From Sipunculus nudus (taxonomy: Eukaryota > Annelida > Sipuncula > Golfingiida > Sipunculidae), in the NCBI GenBank assembly GCA_026874595.1, contig CM049314.1, positions 70,632,300-70,696,299 on the forward strand: a stretch of 64,000 nucleotides of DNA. Reading direction: 5' to 3'. A program made the position numbers and the translations under genes. Each line of letters begins with the position of its first letter. Position 1 is the stretch's first letter. Below, piece by piece: positions 1 to 10,236 of this stretch. Below the pieces are notes generated by a model. It did not search any database. It saw only the letters and a program-made list of their open reading frames with translations, and was not told the DNA's origin.

Positions 1-1884
1 CATAATATAGATATTGATTCAATTAATGAATTTTTTAGTGGGGCCATGCAGTTTTCCATATGAAATTATATTTTTATAACTGGCTGCCCAGTTTTGTGGG
101 AATAAGAACACAAATGATTATAAAATGTTCTGCTCCTGACAAAACATACAAAGCCAGTCAAAAAGTTATTATTAGTATTGTTAATGAAGTACTGGTCTTG
201 AACAGCATTTCAGAATTTTTTTAAACATATTTTGGGATAAAGAGACAAATACTACTTGAAAAATATATTTAGAATGAAAGGGGAATTAACCGATTTTCAA
301 TCAAGAATGACTGCTCACTGCCAGTTTGAACTGCTGGATTTATTATAAGATTTAATATTATTAAACTGTCTAAAACGGAAATGGTAATAAGGTTACAATG
401 GTCCACTTTTTCATAATATGCATATTAATTATTATGATGGTACATTTGAGTATGGCTATAGAACAATGAAAAAAGGTTCTCATGTTTCCCGAAAAAAGTA
501 CAACATTTATAGTAGAGTTTGAAACTAACAATTTATTAACAGTATCTGATGCAAAATTTTCTATATATTATAAAGTTGCTGATTCACACAAGTTTCATAT
601 TAAAAAAAAATAGATTGCCTAAATCCAAATTTTATGGTTATCATAGACAAATCTAAGAAAGATTTCTCAGCCAATTCCGAATGTCTTTATGATGAACTAT
701 AATAAAATTTAAACAAACCAGCACAGGTTCTTAGTAAATCTTACTTTAGGACCTTTTAAAAACTAGTAAAAAGGACTTTTTATATGCAGTTTCAACAGAT
801 TATGCTTAATGACAAAAACAGCATAGTATGATATAAAAACAGTTATAAAGATTTGCTGACCTAGTTTTACAGCGGTACTAGGTCTCAATTAGGGGAATAC
901 CTTTAGCTGGTTATTTAAAGTGTAGCTTTGATATAAGAATAGATAACCAGCATTTTTAAAAGTTGCAAAAAAAATTTATAAGTCAAGATCAGTCTTCAGT
1001 AAAACAGATTCAGAGAGTAATATTTGACAAAACAGAGTCATATCCAATGAAACATGTTGGTCCTGTCGCGTTATCAATCAATCTATGCATGCAATGTCCA
1101 CTCTGATCTTGAAAACAAAGGTCAAGGTCACATCACTATGAAAATGTTTTGCCACTGCAAAACATCAGGATAGAATGTTTATTATAAAAAGGTTGAGGCT
1201 TGTCTTGAATATTGATATTTTAAATTGCAGATGTGAACATTATCAAATGGGCAGCAACTGGCGCCTGCCTGGTAGAGGAATAAGCCACCTTTCGGAGTTT
1301 AACTATGCAAATTATCTAATTACATATGCAAATCTAAGATTGATAAACATTTCCTTTAAGATTCTATTGAAACACTTACCTTGGGCCTATTTGGGCACAA
1401 AAATAAATTATGTATTTGTAGAAATATGAATTTCAGTGTTAAGTTATAGTCCAGTGCAATAAGTCTGTATCTCACTAATTGGTAAATGGGTTTAAATATG
1501 CAAATTATCTAATTATACATGCAATTCTAAGATTGTTAAACATTCATTTTAAGATTCTATGGAAAGACTTAACAAGGGGCCTATTTGGGCACAAAAAAAT
1601 AAATTATTTAGTTGTGGATATATGATTTTCAGTGGAAGTTATTGTCCAGTGCAATAAGTCTGTATCTCACTCATTGGTAAATTAATTAAGAAAGTAATGC
1701 ATGCAGTTATACAAATCACAGACAATATGAGTCACCTTACCAGCACTGATTATCATACTGAATTTGATTTCTTAAGTATGAAGGATATTTCAGATAATTC
1801 CTAAAGTATGATTTTCATAACAGTTTTTCCTCATTTCTGCCATTGTTAAAAAAATTGAGTTACAGGGTTACTGTTCTGGGGGTG

Positions 1885-1886
<2 letters not shown>
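1..1886. other. Non-coding AT-rich sequence
   Basis: I see no exon, RNA gene or recognisable transposon here apart from the 194-bp tandem repeat. Poly-A/T runs and short open frames are as expected by chance. Confidence 0.6.
1299..1682. repeat. Tandem direct repeat, two ~194-bp units
   Basis: Two adjacent diverged copies (about 1299-1488 and 1490-1682) share the phrases AAATTATCTAATTA, GGGCCTATTTGGGCACAA and CCAGTGCAATAAGTCTG. The last phrase recurs with a spacing of about 194 bp. No coding potential is convincing; the 84-codon open frame over the first unit is not matched in the second. Confidence 0.8.

Positions 1887-1932
<46 letters not shown>
1887..1932. repeat. (AT)n microsatellite
   Basis: An uninterrupted AT dinucleotide run of about 46 bp preceded by GGGGGTGCG. 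Confidence 0.97.
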
Positions 1933-1934
<2 letters not shown>

Positions 1935-2187
1935 CATATTGGGAAATGGTTAAAATACAACAAAGATTTAACAATTTAAGGAAAATATTGCACTTACATT
2001 TCATTTAATTATTTAAAACTATGTAGATTTATTTTATTACAGTATTATTACTCTGTTTTTTTCATATTTTATTACTTTTTAAATAATTATACTACCACAG
2101 ATAGTATAAGAGTGTATATTTAAAAATAACTATAAGTAGGTTAAACCACCATTATTTTTCTTTTCAAGAATATAACACACAGCGCTT

Positions 2188-2870
2188 TTCTGGAAAATCT
2201 ATATCTAAATTATTTCCAAAGAACAAATCATGTGGAATATGGAAAATATGATTACCTGCGTAGTCTGCCAGAACTGTCATTACGAGGTTGAACAGAACCA
2301 TATGTGTATACACGAGCCCCGATCGACTTGATTTGACCTGTCGCGCCGGTAACTAATCTTATACTGTTACAGGCCGAGAACTTTTTATTGGTGTAAAGTG
2401 AGGTTTGCGAGTCGTGTCATATCTTGGCGATCGAAACTGACCCGACGAATATCACGCTATCATAGCGACTCACTTTGCATTACTTAATGTAGCTCATAAA
2501 AATCGAACCCGTCACAGGTAAAGGCGCCTCCTTTAATAATTGCATGCAGTGGCACCAGTGTTATACAGCTTATAATTATTTGTTCAGTGAATGTGTGAAA
2601 TCAGTTAAGACACATATTTCCTAAAACGTGTTATTCCTAATTCACTCTGCGACGTCATGAATATACAAAATATACTAGGAACTCCTGTATTTCCGAAATG
2701 TTAGGCTCCGGAATTTCATGAATTTACTGATATTAAAAGCATTGGTCTACAACATTATCCTATTGCATAGTTTCACCTGCATCATTAGCAGTTAGACCAG
2801 GGTGAACTTATTTTAGATCGTAAACAATGTACCTATGCTGGACAGTACAGTAATAATTTGATATATAGAA
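2188..2870 (-). repeat. Copy 1 of duplicated signal-exon/upstream segment
   Basis: This segment is homologous to about 19843-20450 and 24605-25008. Shared blocks include GGAAAATCTATAT, GTGTCATATCTTG, GACCCG-CGA-ATCACG and CAGTGAATG. On the minus strand it carries a short ATG exon (2256-2301) followed by several hundred bases of conserved upstream sequence. The layout fits a duplicated gene start (first exon plus promoter region) rather than a transposon, because the exon, its splice donor and its phase are what is kept. Copies 1 and 2 share CACCAATAAAAAG upstream of the ATG on the minus strand, a possible core promoter; copy 3 lacks that part. Confidence 0.6.
2256..2301 (-). CDS. Putative signal-peptide first exon of a protease gene extending off the left edge
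   Basis: On the minus strand an ATG opens 15 codons (MVLFNLVMTVLADYA), followed by one base of a split codon and a GTAAT splice donor, i.e. a phase-1 donor. The peptide is a short hydrophobic segment like a signal sequence. The copy at 24679-24745 has the same core preceded by seven extra residues, and the first exon of SP-B (41646-41712) has the same phase. I infer the first exon of a further serine protease paralogue whose remaining exons would lie below position 1. No other exon of it is visible here, so expression is unproven. The loss of the upstream Met segment makes the signal peptide unusually short. Confidence 0.45.
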
Positions 2871-3660
2871 TTAATTGGCATCCATACAGCGAAGTAAAAA
2901 CAGGATATCAGTATTGAACTTGACTCTTTTTTTACCGTTGATTTATTGGTAAAGTTAAGGCTTCAGATACATGGAATTGTTGTGGATTTGTCTGAAACTT
3001 CTTTGTATCGTCGCAGTTAAATTTTGTTATTTATTCATTTATTTATTACAACATTCTGCAGGGTAGAGTACACCAGAAGAACACTTTTGTAAGCAAGGCC
3101 CTGTTCCATGTATGACACTAAAAAATAGGATATACATGATAATTACTTATAAGGACAATTTATAATGAAATGTAAGAGAAATACTTAGAATGTAAAACTA
3201 ATTCACAATTATTCGTTATACTTTAAAATCATTAGATTATCATGTATATTTCGGTGAACTAAAAGCAATAAGTTAACAACATACAAACGACTATGCTCGA
3301 TAAAATGGCTCTGCACAGTAAAAATAATTGATATCGCTACGAGACTTATAAAGAATGAACTCGATATTTTTTTTTAAAACACTGCAAATTTGACGCACAC
3401 ATACTGAGGGGAAGGGCGTTCAAAAGGACGCTGCCTGCATTAAATGATGCAGCCTTGAAGGATCATATGCGTGGTTTTGGAAGGATAAAGTTCTTGTATG
3501 GGTTGAGCTTGTCGACTAATGGTGGGTGTCTTTAGCTACAGCAAAATAAACGATACGAAGGGGCTAAACTTGCCCATTTGATGTAGACTTAACAGTAACA
3601 GCAGACCGCATTGATACCGACTTCTCTTGACAAACATCTGTGCCTAGGTATAATAATATG
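2871..3660. other. No gene; possible old LINE 3' end near 3030
   Basis: No exon is visible. Around 3027-3110 a TTTATT-rich run is followed by a GGGTAGAG...AAGGCCCTG stretch. It loosely resembles the sequence beside the tail of the LINE at 27.1 kb, so an old LINE-tail fragment is possible. The rest shows no structure I can name. Confidence 0.35.
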
Positions 3661-4135
3661 CGAAGGTATATAAAGGGGCTTTTTTAGAACCAGAGAGCAG
3701 CAGAGCAGATTCCAGCGGACGCAGAAGCGGGTGTCAGATTCTAGGACCTTATCCGACGAATGCGGCAATTATTGAATTTTAAAGACTTTCTCCTGGATTT
3801 TATGCATTTGGATTTCAGTTTACTTTCTGGATTATTACAAGGGCTTTACACCGGACTAACAAGAATCCGAGAGGATACTTTAAAGAACGTATCGTTGTGA
3901 TGATGTTGGTATCCAGATACTCTACCATTGTCTTTCTGTGTGATTGTATTGACTTGTTGCTATACCGCTGTTTTACTGTATAATTGTATTGATTGAGTGT
4001 ATTGTATTGTTAGGGCTGTTTTAAGAATAAATTATAGTTATTTGTTAACTTAAACCACTGACTTCTTTATTCATTCCCCTAGACATTTCCCTCTGCCTAG
4101 TGTTACAGAATCTGATTTTTTTTTATCTCTGTTTG
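3661..4135 (+). repeat. 5' LTR, truncated at both ends
   Basis: About 475 bp align to the middle of the 3' LTR at 9124-9881. Shared parts are GAAGGTATATAAAGGGGCT (TATA box), the AGAACCAGAG-GCAGCAGAGCAG block, GACTTTCTCCTGGATTTTATG, the AATAAATTATAG polyadenylation region and CCCCTAGACATTTCCC. Compared with the 3' copy it lacks the first ~226 bp and the last ~58 bp (the stretch ending CCGTAACA). Confidence 0.85.
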
Positions 4136-4142
4136 ATAAAAT

Positions 4143-4160
4143 TTGGGGCTCGTCCGGGAT
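4143..4160 (+). promoter_or_regulatory. Primer-binding site, tRNA-Pro type
   Basis: The 18 bases TTGGGGCTCGTCCGGGAT differ at one position from the well-known tRNA-Pro primer site TGGGGGCTCGTCCGGGAT. It lies just after the 5' LTR and before gag, where minus-strand synthesis would be primed. Confidence 0.8.
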
Positions 4161-4303
4161 GCTTAATAGTTTTCAAATTTATTAGGTCTTGACCTGGACA
4201 CATTGTTTTATCATACATTGTTTACAAGATTACATATTGTTTACAGTACATTGTTTACAGGATTTATCTCAGTGGTTTTTTGTTGTTGTTTTGACATCTT
4301 AAC

Positions 4304-5196
4304 ATGGCAGATTTCAAACCTGAGACATTTGTTGACGATCCCGACCCTGATCAACTTGAACAGTTGTCAAAAGAACACTTGTTGCGTTTGGGACAACACT
4401 TAGGGCTAAGTGTGAAAAAAGTTTTGAGAAAGCCTGAAATCATTGCTAAAATCATGCAAGATCTTATTAGCAAAGGTTTAATTGAAGAGACTGAAGTTGA
4501 AACATCAAAAAATGACAGCCTTGCTATGCAATTAGAATTGAAAAAGTTAGAAATGCAACATGAGCTAATATTAAAACAATTAAAATTAGAAAAAGAGAGG
4601 GAAGAACGGTTTGAAAGAGAAAGAATAGAAAAAGAAATAGAAAGAGACAGACTAGAAACAGAAACAGAAATTGAGTTAAAACGACTGGAGTTAGAAAGAC
4701 TTAAAGTAGAACGTAGTCTTAGTGCTACCCCAACTCACAGTTTTGATGTTACTAAACACATAAGACTTGTCCCTCCTTTTCAAGAAAAAGAGGTTGATAA
4801 ATATTTCTTACACCTTGAGAAGGTAGCTGAAAATTTAAATGGCCTAAGAAAAATTGGACTATGCTGTTACAAAGTGTTTTGACTGGCAAGGCCAGAGAAA
4901 TTTATACAGAGCTTTCAGTAGAAGCTGGTGCTGACTATGACCTAGTAAAACGGTTAATCTTAAAAGGTTATGAATTAGTAACCGTCGACCTACGTCGAAT
5001 TTGCTAGAACAAAAGAGCAGTTGTTTGATCGCTGGTGTAGTTCTAAAAATGTAATGAAAGATTATGACAATTTGCGCCAGTTGATTTTGCTTGAAGAATT
5101 CAAGCGCTGCATTAACGCAGATGTTAAAACTTTTCTCGATGAGAAAAGTCCTGAAACACTTGACATTACTGCTCGATTAGGTGATGATTATTCACA
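4304..5196 (+). pseudogene. Retrotransposon gag, coiled-coil and SCAN-like capsid part (frameshifted)
   Basis: An ATG at 4304 opens 192 codons. The first ~65 residues form a conserved-looking acidic/helical N-terminus (MADFKPETF start). A very charged Glu/Lys/Arg coiled coil follows at about residues 70-140, then a short linker into the capsid. Near 4840 the frame is lost; capsid residues continue in another frame (LLQSVLTGKAREIY). Near 4984 several tens of codons are missing before the stretch that includes EQLFDRW and LRQLILLEEFKRC (5021-5196). That stretch resembles the SCAN domain, which is known to derive from the capsid of Gmr1-like gypsy elements. The role would be assembly of the retrotransposon particle; this copy cannot encode it. 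Confidence 0.8.
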
Positions 5197-5202
5197 CACA
5201 AA

Positions 5203-5913
5203 ATGTCCTTTACTAGCAAATCAAACCAGTCATTCACAAACAAGAATGTAAATCAGTATGGTCAAAAGAAGTTTAAAGCGCAGTCACTCAGTACTAGTAG
5301 TCCTGATAGTTCAACAAAGACCATAGCTACTTCTCAGTCGACGTCCACTGTGTCTAAGTCCAACAAAGACCAGTCATTTTCAAAGAAAATCTGTAATTAC
5401 TGCAAGAAGGAAGGTCATCTAATATGTGACTGCTGGAAACTTGCGAATAAACCAAAAAGCAAACCTTCTGGGTTTGTTTCAAAATCTATGCATAGCAGAG
5501 TACAAGAGCCAGGCTCTTTTCATGTAAATAAGGTGTACAACTCCTTTGTTGACCCAAATAAAGAGTTTGATGCTACGGAGGCACAAGTGCCTTCTAAATC
5601 CAAAGAAGAATCCGTAGCTTGCGGGGTTAAAATCTCAGTTGATTCCTGCGAGGATTTAAATAAGGCTAGGTCTTTTCAAGACTCCTGCGAGGGGTATTCT
5701 CTAAATGAAGCCAGGTCCTCTTATGACAAACAAAAGTTTGTTTCTGCTGAGGAAAATTCCTCTGTTGACTCCCATGAGGAGTTTGATGATAAAAAGGATG
5801 TAGATTCCTTAGATGACTCTGAAACAGAGTTTATGACTGACACCTTCAATGCCAGTTCTTTGTTTGATGAGGTTGAGGTAGTAGATTCCTCTCCTGACTC
5901 TGAAATGGAGTAA
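5203..5913 (+). pseudogene. Retrotransposon gag C-terminus with CCHC zinc knuckle
   Basis: 236 codons, shifted one frame from the capsid part; the frame change falls near 5195-5203. A Ser/Thr/Lys-rich stretch leads to one knuckle, CNYCKKEGHLICDC (C-X2-C-X4-H-X4-C), at about residues 65-78, the usual nucleocapsid RNA-binding motif. After it comes a long acidic Ser/Asp/Glu-rich region with repeated DSCE/DSHE-type motifs (about residues 145-236). This is longer than a usual nucleocapsid tail and probably links to protease. The stop at 5911-5913 separates it from the protease frame. Confidence 0.8.
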
Positions 5914-5929
5914 TTTGAGCCATTCATAC

Positions 5930-6370
5930 ATGATGGTTTTGTATAACTTTCAAATGATTTTTCAGATTCTATCCCTATTAGAATTTTGAGGGACAGTGGC
6001 TCAGGCCAGACTCTCATGTTGGCAAACACTTTGCCATTTTCTGGTATGTCCTTTACTGGTGCATATGCACTTGTTAATGGTGTGTTTTCAGACAGGCACA
6101 CTTCAGTTCCGCTTCACAGTATCCATTTAAAGTCAGATTTGATTTCTTGGAATATTACTGTGGGCATAAGAACTACTTTACCCTTTAAGGGAATTCAGTT
6201 GCTACTAGGCAAAGATGTTGCATGTCATAAAATACAGCCTGTACCAATAGTGACAGAAAAGCCGTCACTTGATCAGGACACTGATACGGAAAGTCACGAA
6301 ATTCCTGGTTTGTATACTTCATGTGCTGTAACTAGATCTATGGCCAAGACAAACAAACATGAGGATAATG
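5930..6370 (+). pseudogene. Retropepsin-like aspartic protease domain
   Basis: The frame open from 5945 contains ILRDSGSGQTLM, with the D-S-G triad of a retroviral-type aspartic protease. About 70 residues on comes the hydrophobic IQLLLGKDV segment typical of the second half of such proteases. It would cleave the Gag-Pol precursor. An in-frame stop near 5944 interrupts the link to the gag tail. The polypeptide then runs into an acidic spacer and integrase in the same frame until about 6620. Confidence 0.7.
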
Positions 6371-7720
6371 GTCCAGATAATAATACTCTGGGAGTCACTA
6401 GTGACTCGTCTAACGACTCGCCTGTACAGGATGCAGCATTCTCAAGGTCAGACGTTATCGCGGAACAGCATAAGGACCCTGATATTTCCTGTTTGTTTCC
6501 CAGGGCAGTTTCTAAAGATGAACTGTCACAAAACCCAGTTTGTTTCTATGTCAAAAATGAAGTGCTGATGCGTAAATGGCGACCATCTGATGTATGCGCT
6601 GATGATGAGTGGGACATCAAATAGTATTGCCCAAAAGCTTTCGCAATGAAATTCTAAACATGGCACATGAGGCTCCTTTGTCTGGCCATTTAGGTATAAA
6701 TAAAACGTATCAGAAAGTTAGTACACACTTCTATTGGCCTAACCTCAGGAAAGATGTTGTACAATATTGTAGGTCATGTCATACATGGAGGATGGTAGGC
6801 AAGCCCTATCAGAATCCTCCTAAGGCCCCACTTAGGCCTATTCCTGCTTTCGAGGAAACATTCAGTAGGGTTATTGTTGATTGTGTTGGACCACTGCCCA
6901 AAACAAAATCTGGACATGAATACTTGCTGACAATCATGTGCACATCTACCAGGTTTCCCGGGGCAATACCATTGCGCAAAATTATAACCAAAAGTGTTGT
7001 CAAAGCTCTGACAAAGTTTTTTACAACTTTTGGATTACCAAAATCCGTCCAGTCTAACCAAGGGTCTAATTTTATGTCTGGTTATGCTTGAGTTAGTTAT
7101 AAAACAGTACAGCTCTTCGCAATATCATCCTGAAAGTCAGGGCGCCCTCGAGCGTTTTCACCAGACATTAAAAAACATGATCAGAACTTATTGCCATGAC
7201 ACACAGAAAGACTTGGATGAAGGAATCCATCTATTTCTGTTTGCTGTCAGAGAATCCTTTCAAGAGTCCTTGGGTTTCAGTCCCTTTGAACTAGTTTTTG
7301 GACACTCCGTTCGCGGACCATTGAAACTGCTTAAAGAAAAACTCTTGTGTGAAAATCCTGATTCTCTTAATTTACTGCAGTATGTCTCAGACTTGCGCAC
7401 TAAACTATACAATGCTTGTGAGATTGCAAAGTCAAATCTAAAATCTGCAAAAAGTAAAATGAAAACAAAGTATGACAAGCACACTGTAAGTAGGACGTTC
7501 GAGCCTGGTGAAAAGGTCCTTGCCTTACTTCCATCCCTGGCAGACCTCTGCAAGCTAGGTATTTTGGTCCTTACATTGTTGACAAGAAAGTCAGTGATTT
7601 AAATTACATCCTGTTGACACCAGATAGACGTAAGAAGAAACAACTGTGCCATGTTAACATGTTGAAACCATATTATGACAGAAATAGCACATCAGATGTT
7701 GTACAAAATGTTACTGCTGT
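6371..7720 (+). pseudogene. Retrotransposon integrase, broken, lying upstream of RT
   Basis: A spacer (6371-6600) precedes the zinc-binding part: His pair in AHEAPLSGHLG, then YCRSC with FYWP between (about 6660-6785). The catalytic core follows with its first Asp in VIVDCVGPLP. The position of the second Asp reads QSNQGSNF, so Asp is replaced by Asn. The Glu lies in QGALERFHQTLKN. A deletion/frameshift falls at about 7080 and another near 7555. The C-terminal GPY module (FGPYIVDKKVSDL, about 7556-7600) and HVNMLKPYY (about 7650) follow. Together these are gypsy-type integrase features. A one-base shift near 6615 also breaks the link with the protease frame. The copy is inactive. Confidence 0.85.
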
Positions 7721-8516
7721 TAATTGTGTAAAAACTGACCCTGACCCAGTTAAAGTAGATACTGATTGTAAGTGTGATGTAGACATTCAGTGTGGTACAA
7801 TACCATTAAAAACTCAGACGTGCTTAAAAACCTGGATGCCAAACTGTCACACCTAACCGCTCAAGAACAACAAGACCTCAAGAACCTGCTGCGGAATTAT
7901 GAACTTTTGTTCAGTGACATTCCAACGCGAACCAACATGTTGTGCCATGACGTCGATGTTTGCGAGGCAAGCGCAGTCAAGCAACATCCATATAGACTGA
8001 ATCCAGAAAAGCAAAAGAATCTACAGGATGAGATTCAATATTTGCTGGACAATGATTTTATTGAACCTAGTAACAGTAATTGGAGTTCACCATGTATTCT
8101 TGTGCCAAAACCCTGATGGAAGTTACCGTATGTGCATAGATTATGGAAAACTGAACTCTGTCACCAAGACTGACACGTTCCCGATTCCGAGGATCGATGA
8201 TTGTATTGATAAAATCGGTAGCTCCAGATATGTCTCGGATTTTGACTTGCTACAAGGAATCTGGCAAGTTCCGCTGGCAGATCGAGCGAAAGAAGTGTCC
8301 GCATTTGTGACGCCGCAAGGACAGTACCAGTATAAAGTTATGCCGTTTGGCATGAAGAACTCGCCAGCCACGTTCCAGTGCCTCATCCATATGGTTGTCA
8401 AGGACATTCAGGGCTGCGACTCATATATTGATGACTTTATCGTGTACAGCGACACCTGGGAGAAACATATGCAAATTCTACGCGATCTCATCGAAGACTC
8501 AGTGAAGCACGTCTGA
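7721..8516 (+). pseudogene. Gypsy-type reverse transcriptase, broken
   Basis: The RT begins with an acidic linker and a segment leading to HPYRLNPEKQ (about 7985) and NSNWSSPCILVPKP (about 8070-8113). A frameshift there moves DGSYRMCIDYGKLN and the palm into the next frame (to 8516). Visible motifs are YVSDFDLLQGIWQVPL (catalytic Asp), YKVMPFGMKNSPATFQ and the YIDD box in CDSYIDDFIVYSD. The conserved thumb region after LRDLIEDSV is cut off by a stop, and the stretch 8517-8600 looks deleted and scrambled. It lies downstream of integrase, the reverse of the usual gypsy order. Confidence 0.88.
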
Positions 8517-8605
8517 CCGTCAACTTAGTATAATCTGAGTAACATTTTGGATCATATTGTAGGGCAGGGTCAGGTAAAACCTGTTGATGGTAAGATAAGA
8601 CTAAT

Positions 8606-9003
8606 TTGTTAAAGAAGAGACAAAAGTTCGTATGGAATGTTCAGTGTGAAAATGCAGATGCTAGTGATACTGCTGCTGGTGTTGTGTTGTTACAAGAAGG
8701 CAATGATGGCATAGATCATCCAATTTGTTATTTCTCAAGAAAGTTTAATGCAAACCAGAAAAACTACTCCACTATTGAAAAAGAATGTTTGGCTTTGATT
8801 TTGGCGTTGCAACATTTTGAAGTTTGTTACTTCATCAGTCAGGCCTATTATTGTCTTCAGTGATCACAATCCCCTCACGTTCATGAACAAGTTGAAGTGT
8901 AAAAATCAAATATTGTTGAAATGGAGTTTGTTCTTACAGGATTACAATCTTAATATCATCCACATTAAAGGGAAGACAAAGTACTTGCTGATTGCTTATT
9001 GAG
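8606..9003 (+). pseudogene. RNase H domain of the LTR element, frameshifted
   Basis: Residues DASDTAAGVVLLQEG and PICYFSRKFN...NYSTIEKECLALI are the classic gypsy RNase H start and the region with its catalytic Glu. A frameshift near 8830 moves the rest, with IVFSDHNPLTFM (catalytic Asp) and LQDYNLNIIHIKGK, into another frame that ends at 9000-9002. It would remove the RNA template during reverse transcription; here it is not translatable as one protein. Confidence 0.85.
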
Positions 9004-9111
9004 ATGTTTATGAAATGTTGTAAACAAGATGTTTATGTGATGTTGTAAATAAGATGATTTTTGAGATGTTGTAAAATGTTTGTGATTGTGATCGCAAAAT
9101 AAGGTTTCTTA
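9003..9111 (+). other. Short repeats before the polypurine tract
   Basis: GAGATG-TT-TGAAATGTTGTAAACAAGATG-like units of about 30 bp are repeated three times between RNase H and the polypurine tract. There is no coding signal. Confidence 0.5.
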
Positions 9112-9123
9112 CAGGAGGGGGAG
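9112..9123 (+). promoter_or_regulatory. Polypurine tract
   Basis: AGGAGGGGGAG directly abuts the 3' LTR, the normal place for plus-strand priming. Confidence 0.8.
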
Positions 9124-9881
9124 TGTTACAGGTGGTCTTTTATTGTGTGGCACGGGCGTAGCTCCTGTTGTGGCATCTCGTTGTCATGTGAGCCTTGGGT
9201 TTTCACGCCTGGCCGGGGTCACGTGATGAGCCTGGTGTTTGGAGATACACAGCGATGTCTTTCTAGAGAATTCTTGAAGCGCGTGTTTACTGTGATTGTG
9301 CAAGATCTTATAAACTGTTCGAGAAGTGGAAATTACCGGCTTGGGGTGTGAAGGTATATAAAGGGGCTGTTTTTTTTTAGAACCAGAGGGCAGCAGAGCA
9401 GAATTTAGCGGACGCAGAAGGGTGTGTCAGATTCTAGGACCTTATCCGACGAATGCGGCAATAATTGATTTTTAAAGACTTTCTCCTGGATTTTATGCAT
9501 TTTGACTTCAGTTTACTTTCTGGATTATTACAAGAGCTTTACACCGGACTAACAAAAAACCGAGCGGATACTTTTAAAGAACGTATCGTTGTGATGGTGT
9601 TGGTATCCAGGTACTGTACCATTATCTTTCTGTGTGATTGTATTGACTTGTTGCTATACCGCTGTGTTACTGTATAATTGTATTGATTAAGTGTATTGTA
9701 TTGTTAGGGTTGTTTTAAGAATAAATTATAGTTATTTGTCAACTAAAAACCACTGACTTCTTTATTCATTCCCCTAGACATTTCCCGCTGCCTAGTGTTA
9801 CAGAATCTGATTTTTTTATCTCCGTTACAGAATGTTTGTTCATCACGCACACGTAATCTGTTTATATTAGGTTCCGTAACA
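9124..9881 (+). repeat. 3' LTR of the Gmr1-type element
   Basis: 758 bp starting TGTTACAGG and ending CCGTAACA. It contains a GTATATAAAGGGG TATA box (about 9354) and an AATAAATTATAG polyadenylation signal (about 9720). It is homologous along its length to the solo LTR at 25084-25918. Confidence 0.88.
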
Positions 9882-10195
9882 TAAATGTGTAATAACAGTC
9901 TTTTTTGTGGACAGAGTAAAAGGACTACATTTATGACATGTCCTTTATCTTATTTTGAATTTTTTTTCTTGTTAGACTACTTTATCTAAGGACAATCAGA
10001 TGGGAACATCCCCTCCCAATGAGTAACACACCGGTAGACCTTAAAATCCAGAAGAGCGAGGGACAAAGACGGGACCATGTTCGGCATATCATCCAGTTTC
10101 ATGAATCATATGTATGAACTTTTATTATTATTTTTTATTAATTTGGACATGTTGTGAAACACTTTCGTATTCATACATAACGTGCTTTATTTTTA

Positions 10196-10236
<41 letters not shown>

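Larger units (their letters stand above)
3661..9881 (+). mobile_element. Degenerate Gmr1-type Ty3/gypsy LTR retrotransposon (IN before RT)
   Basis: A complete but decayed element. In order it has a truncated 5' LTR, a tRNA-Pro-type primer site, gag with a coiled coil, a SCAN-like capsid part and a CCHC knuckle, protease, integrase (HHCC, DDE core, GPY module), reverse transcriptase, RNase H, a polypurine tract and a 3' LTR. The RT and integrase are gypsy-like by their motifs, yet integrase lies upstream of RT as in copia elements. This arrangement is known for the Gmr1 group of Ty3/gypsy elements. At least six frameshifts or deletions and a lost catalytic Asp in integrase make this copy inactive. 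No envelope-like frame follows RNase H. Confidence 0.9.

Noticed and set aside
5721-6101. 126-codon minus-strand frame over the gag tail
   Set aside because: It is a mirror of the repetitive Asp/Ser/Glu codons of the gag tail on the plus strand.
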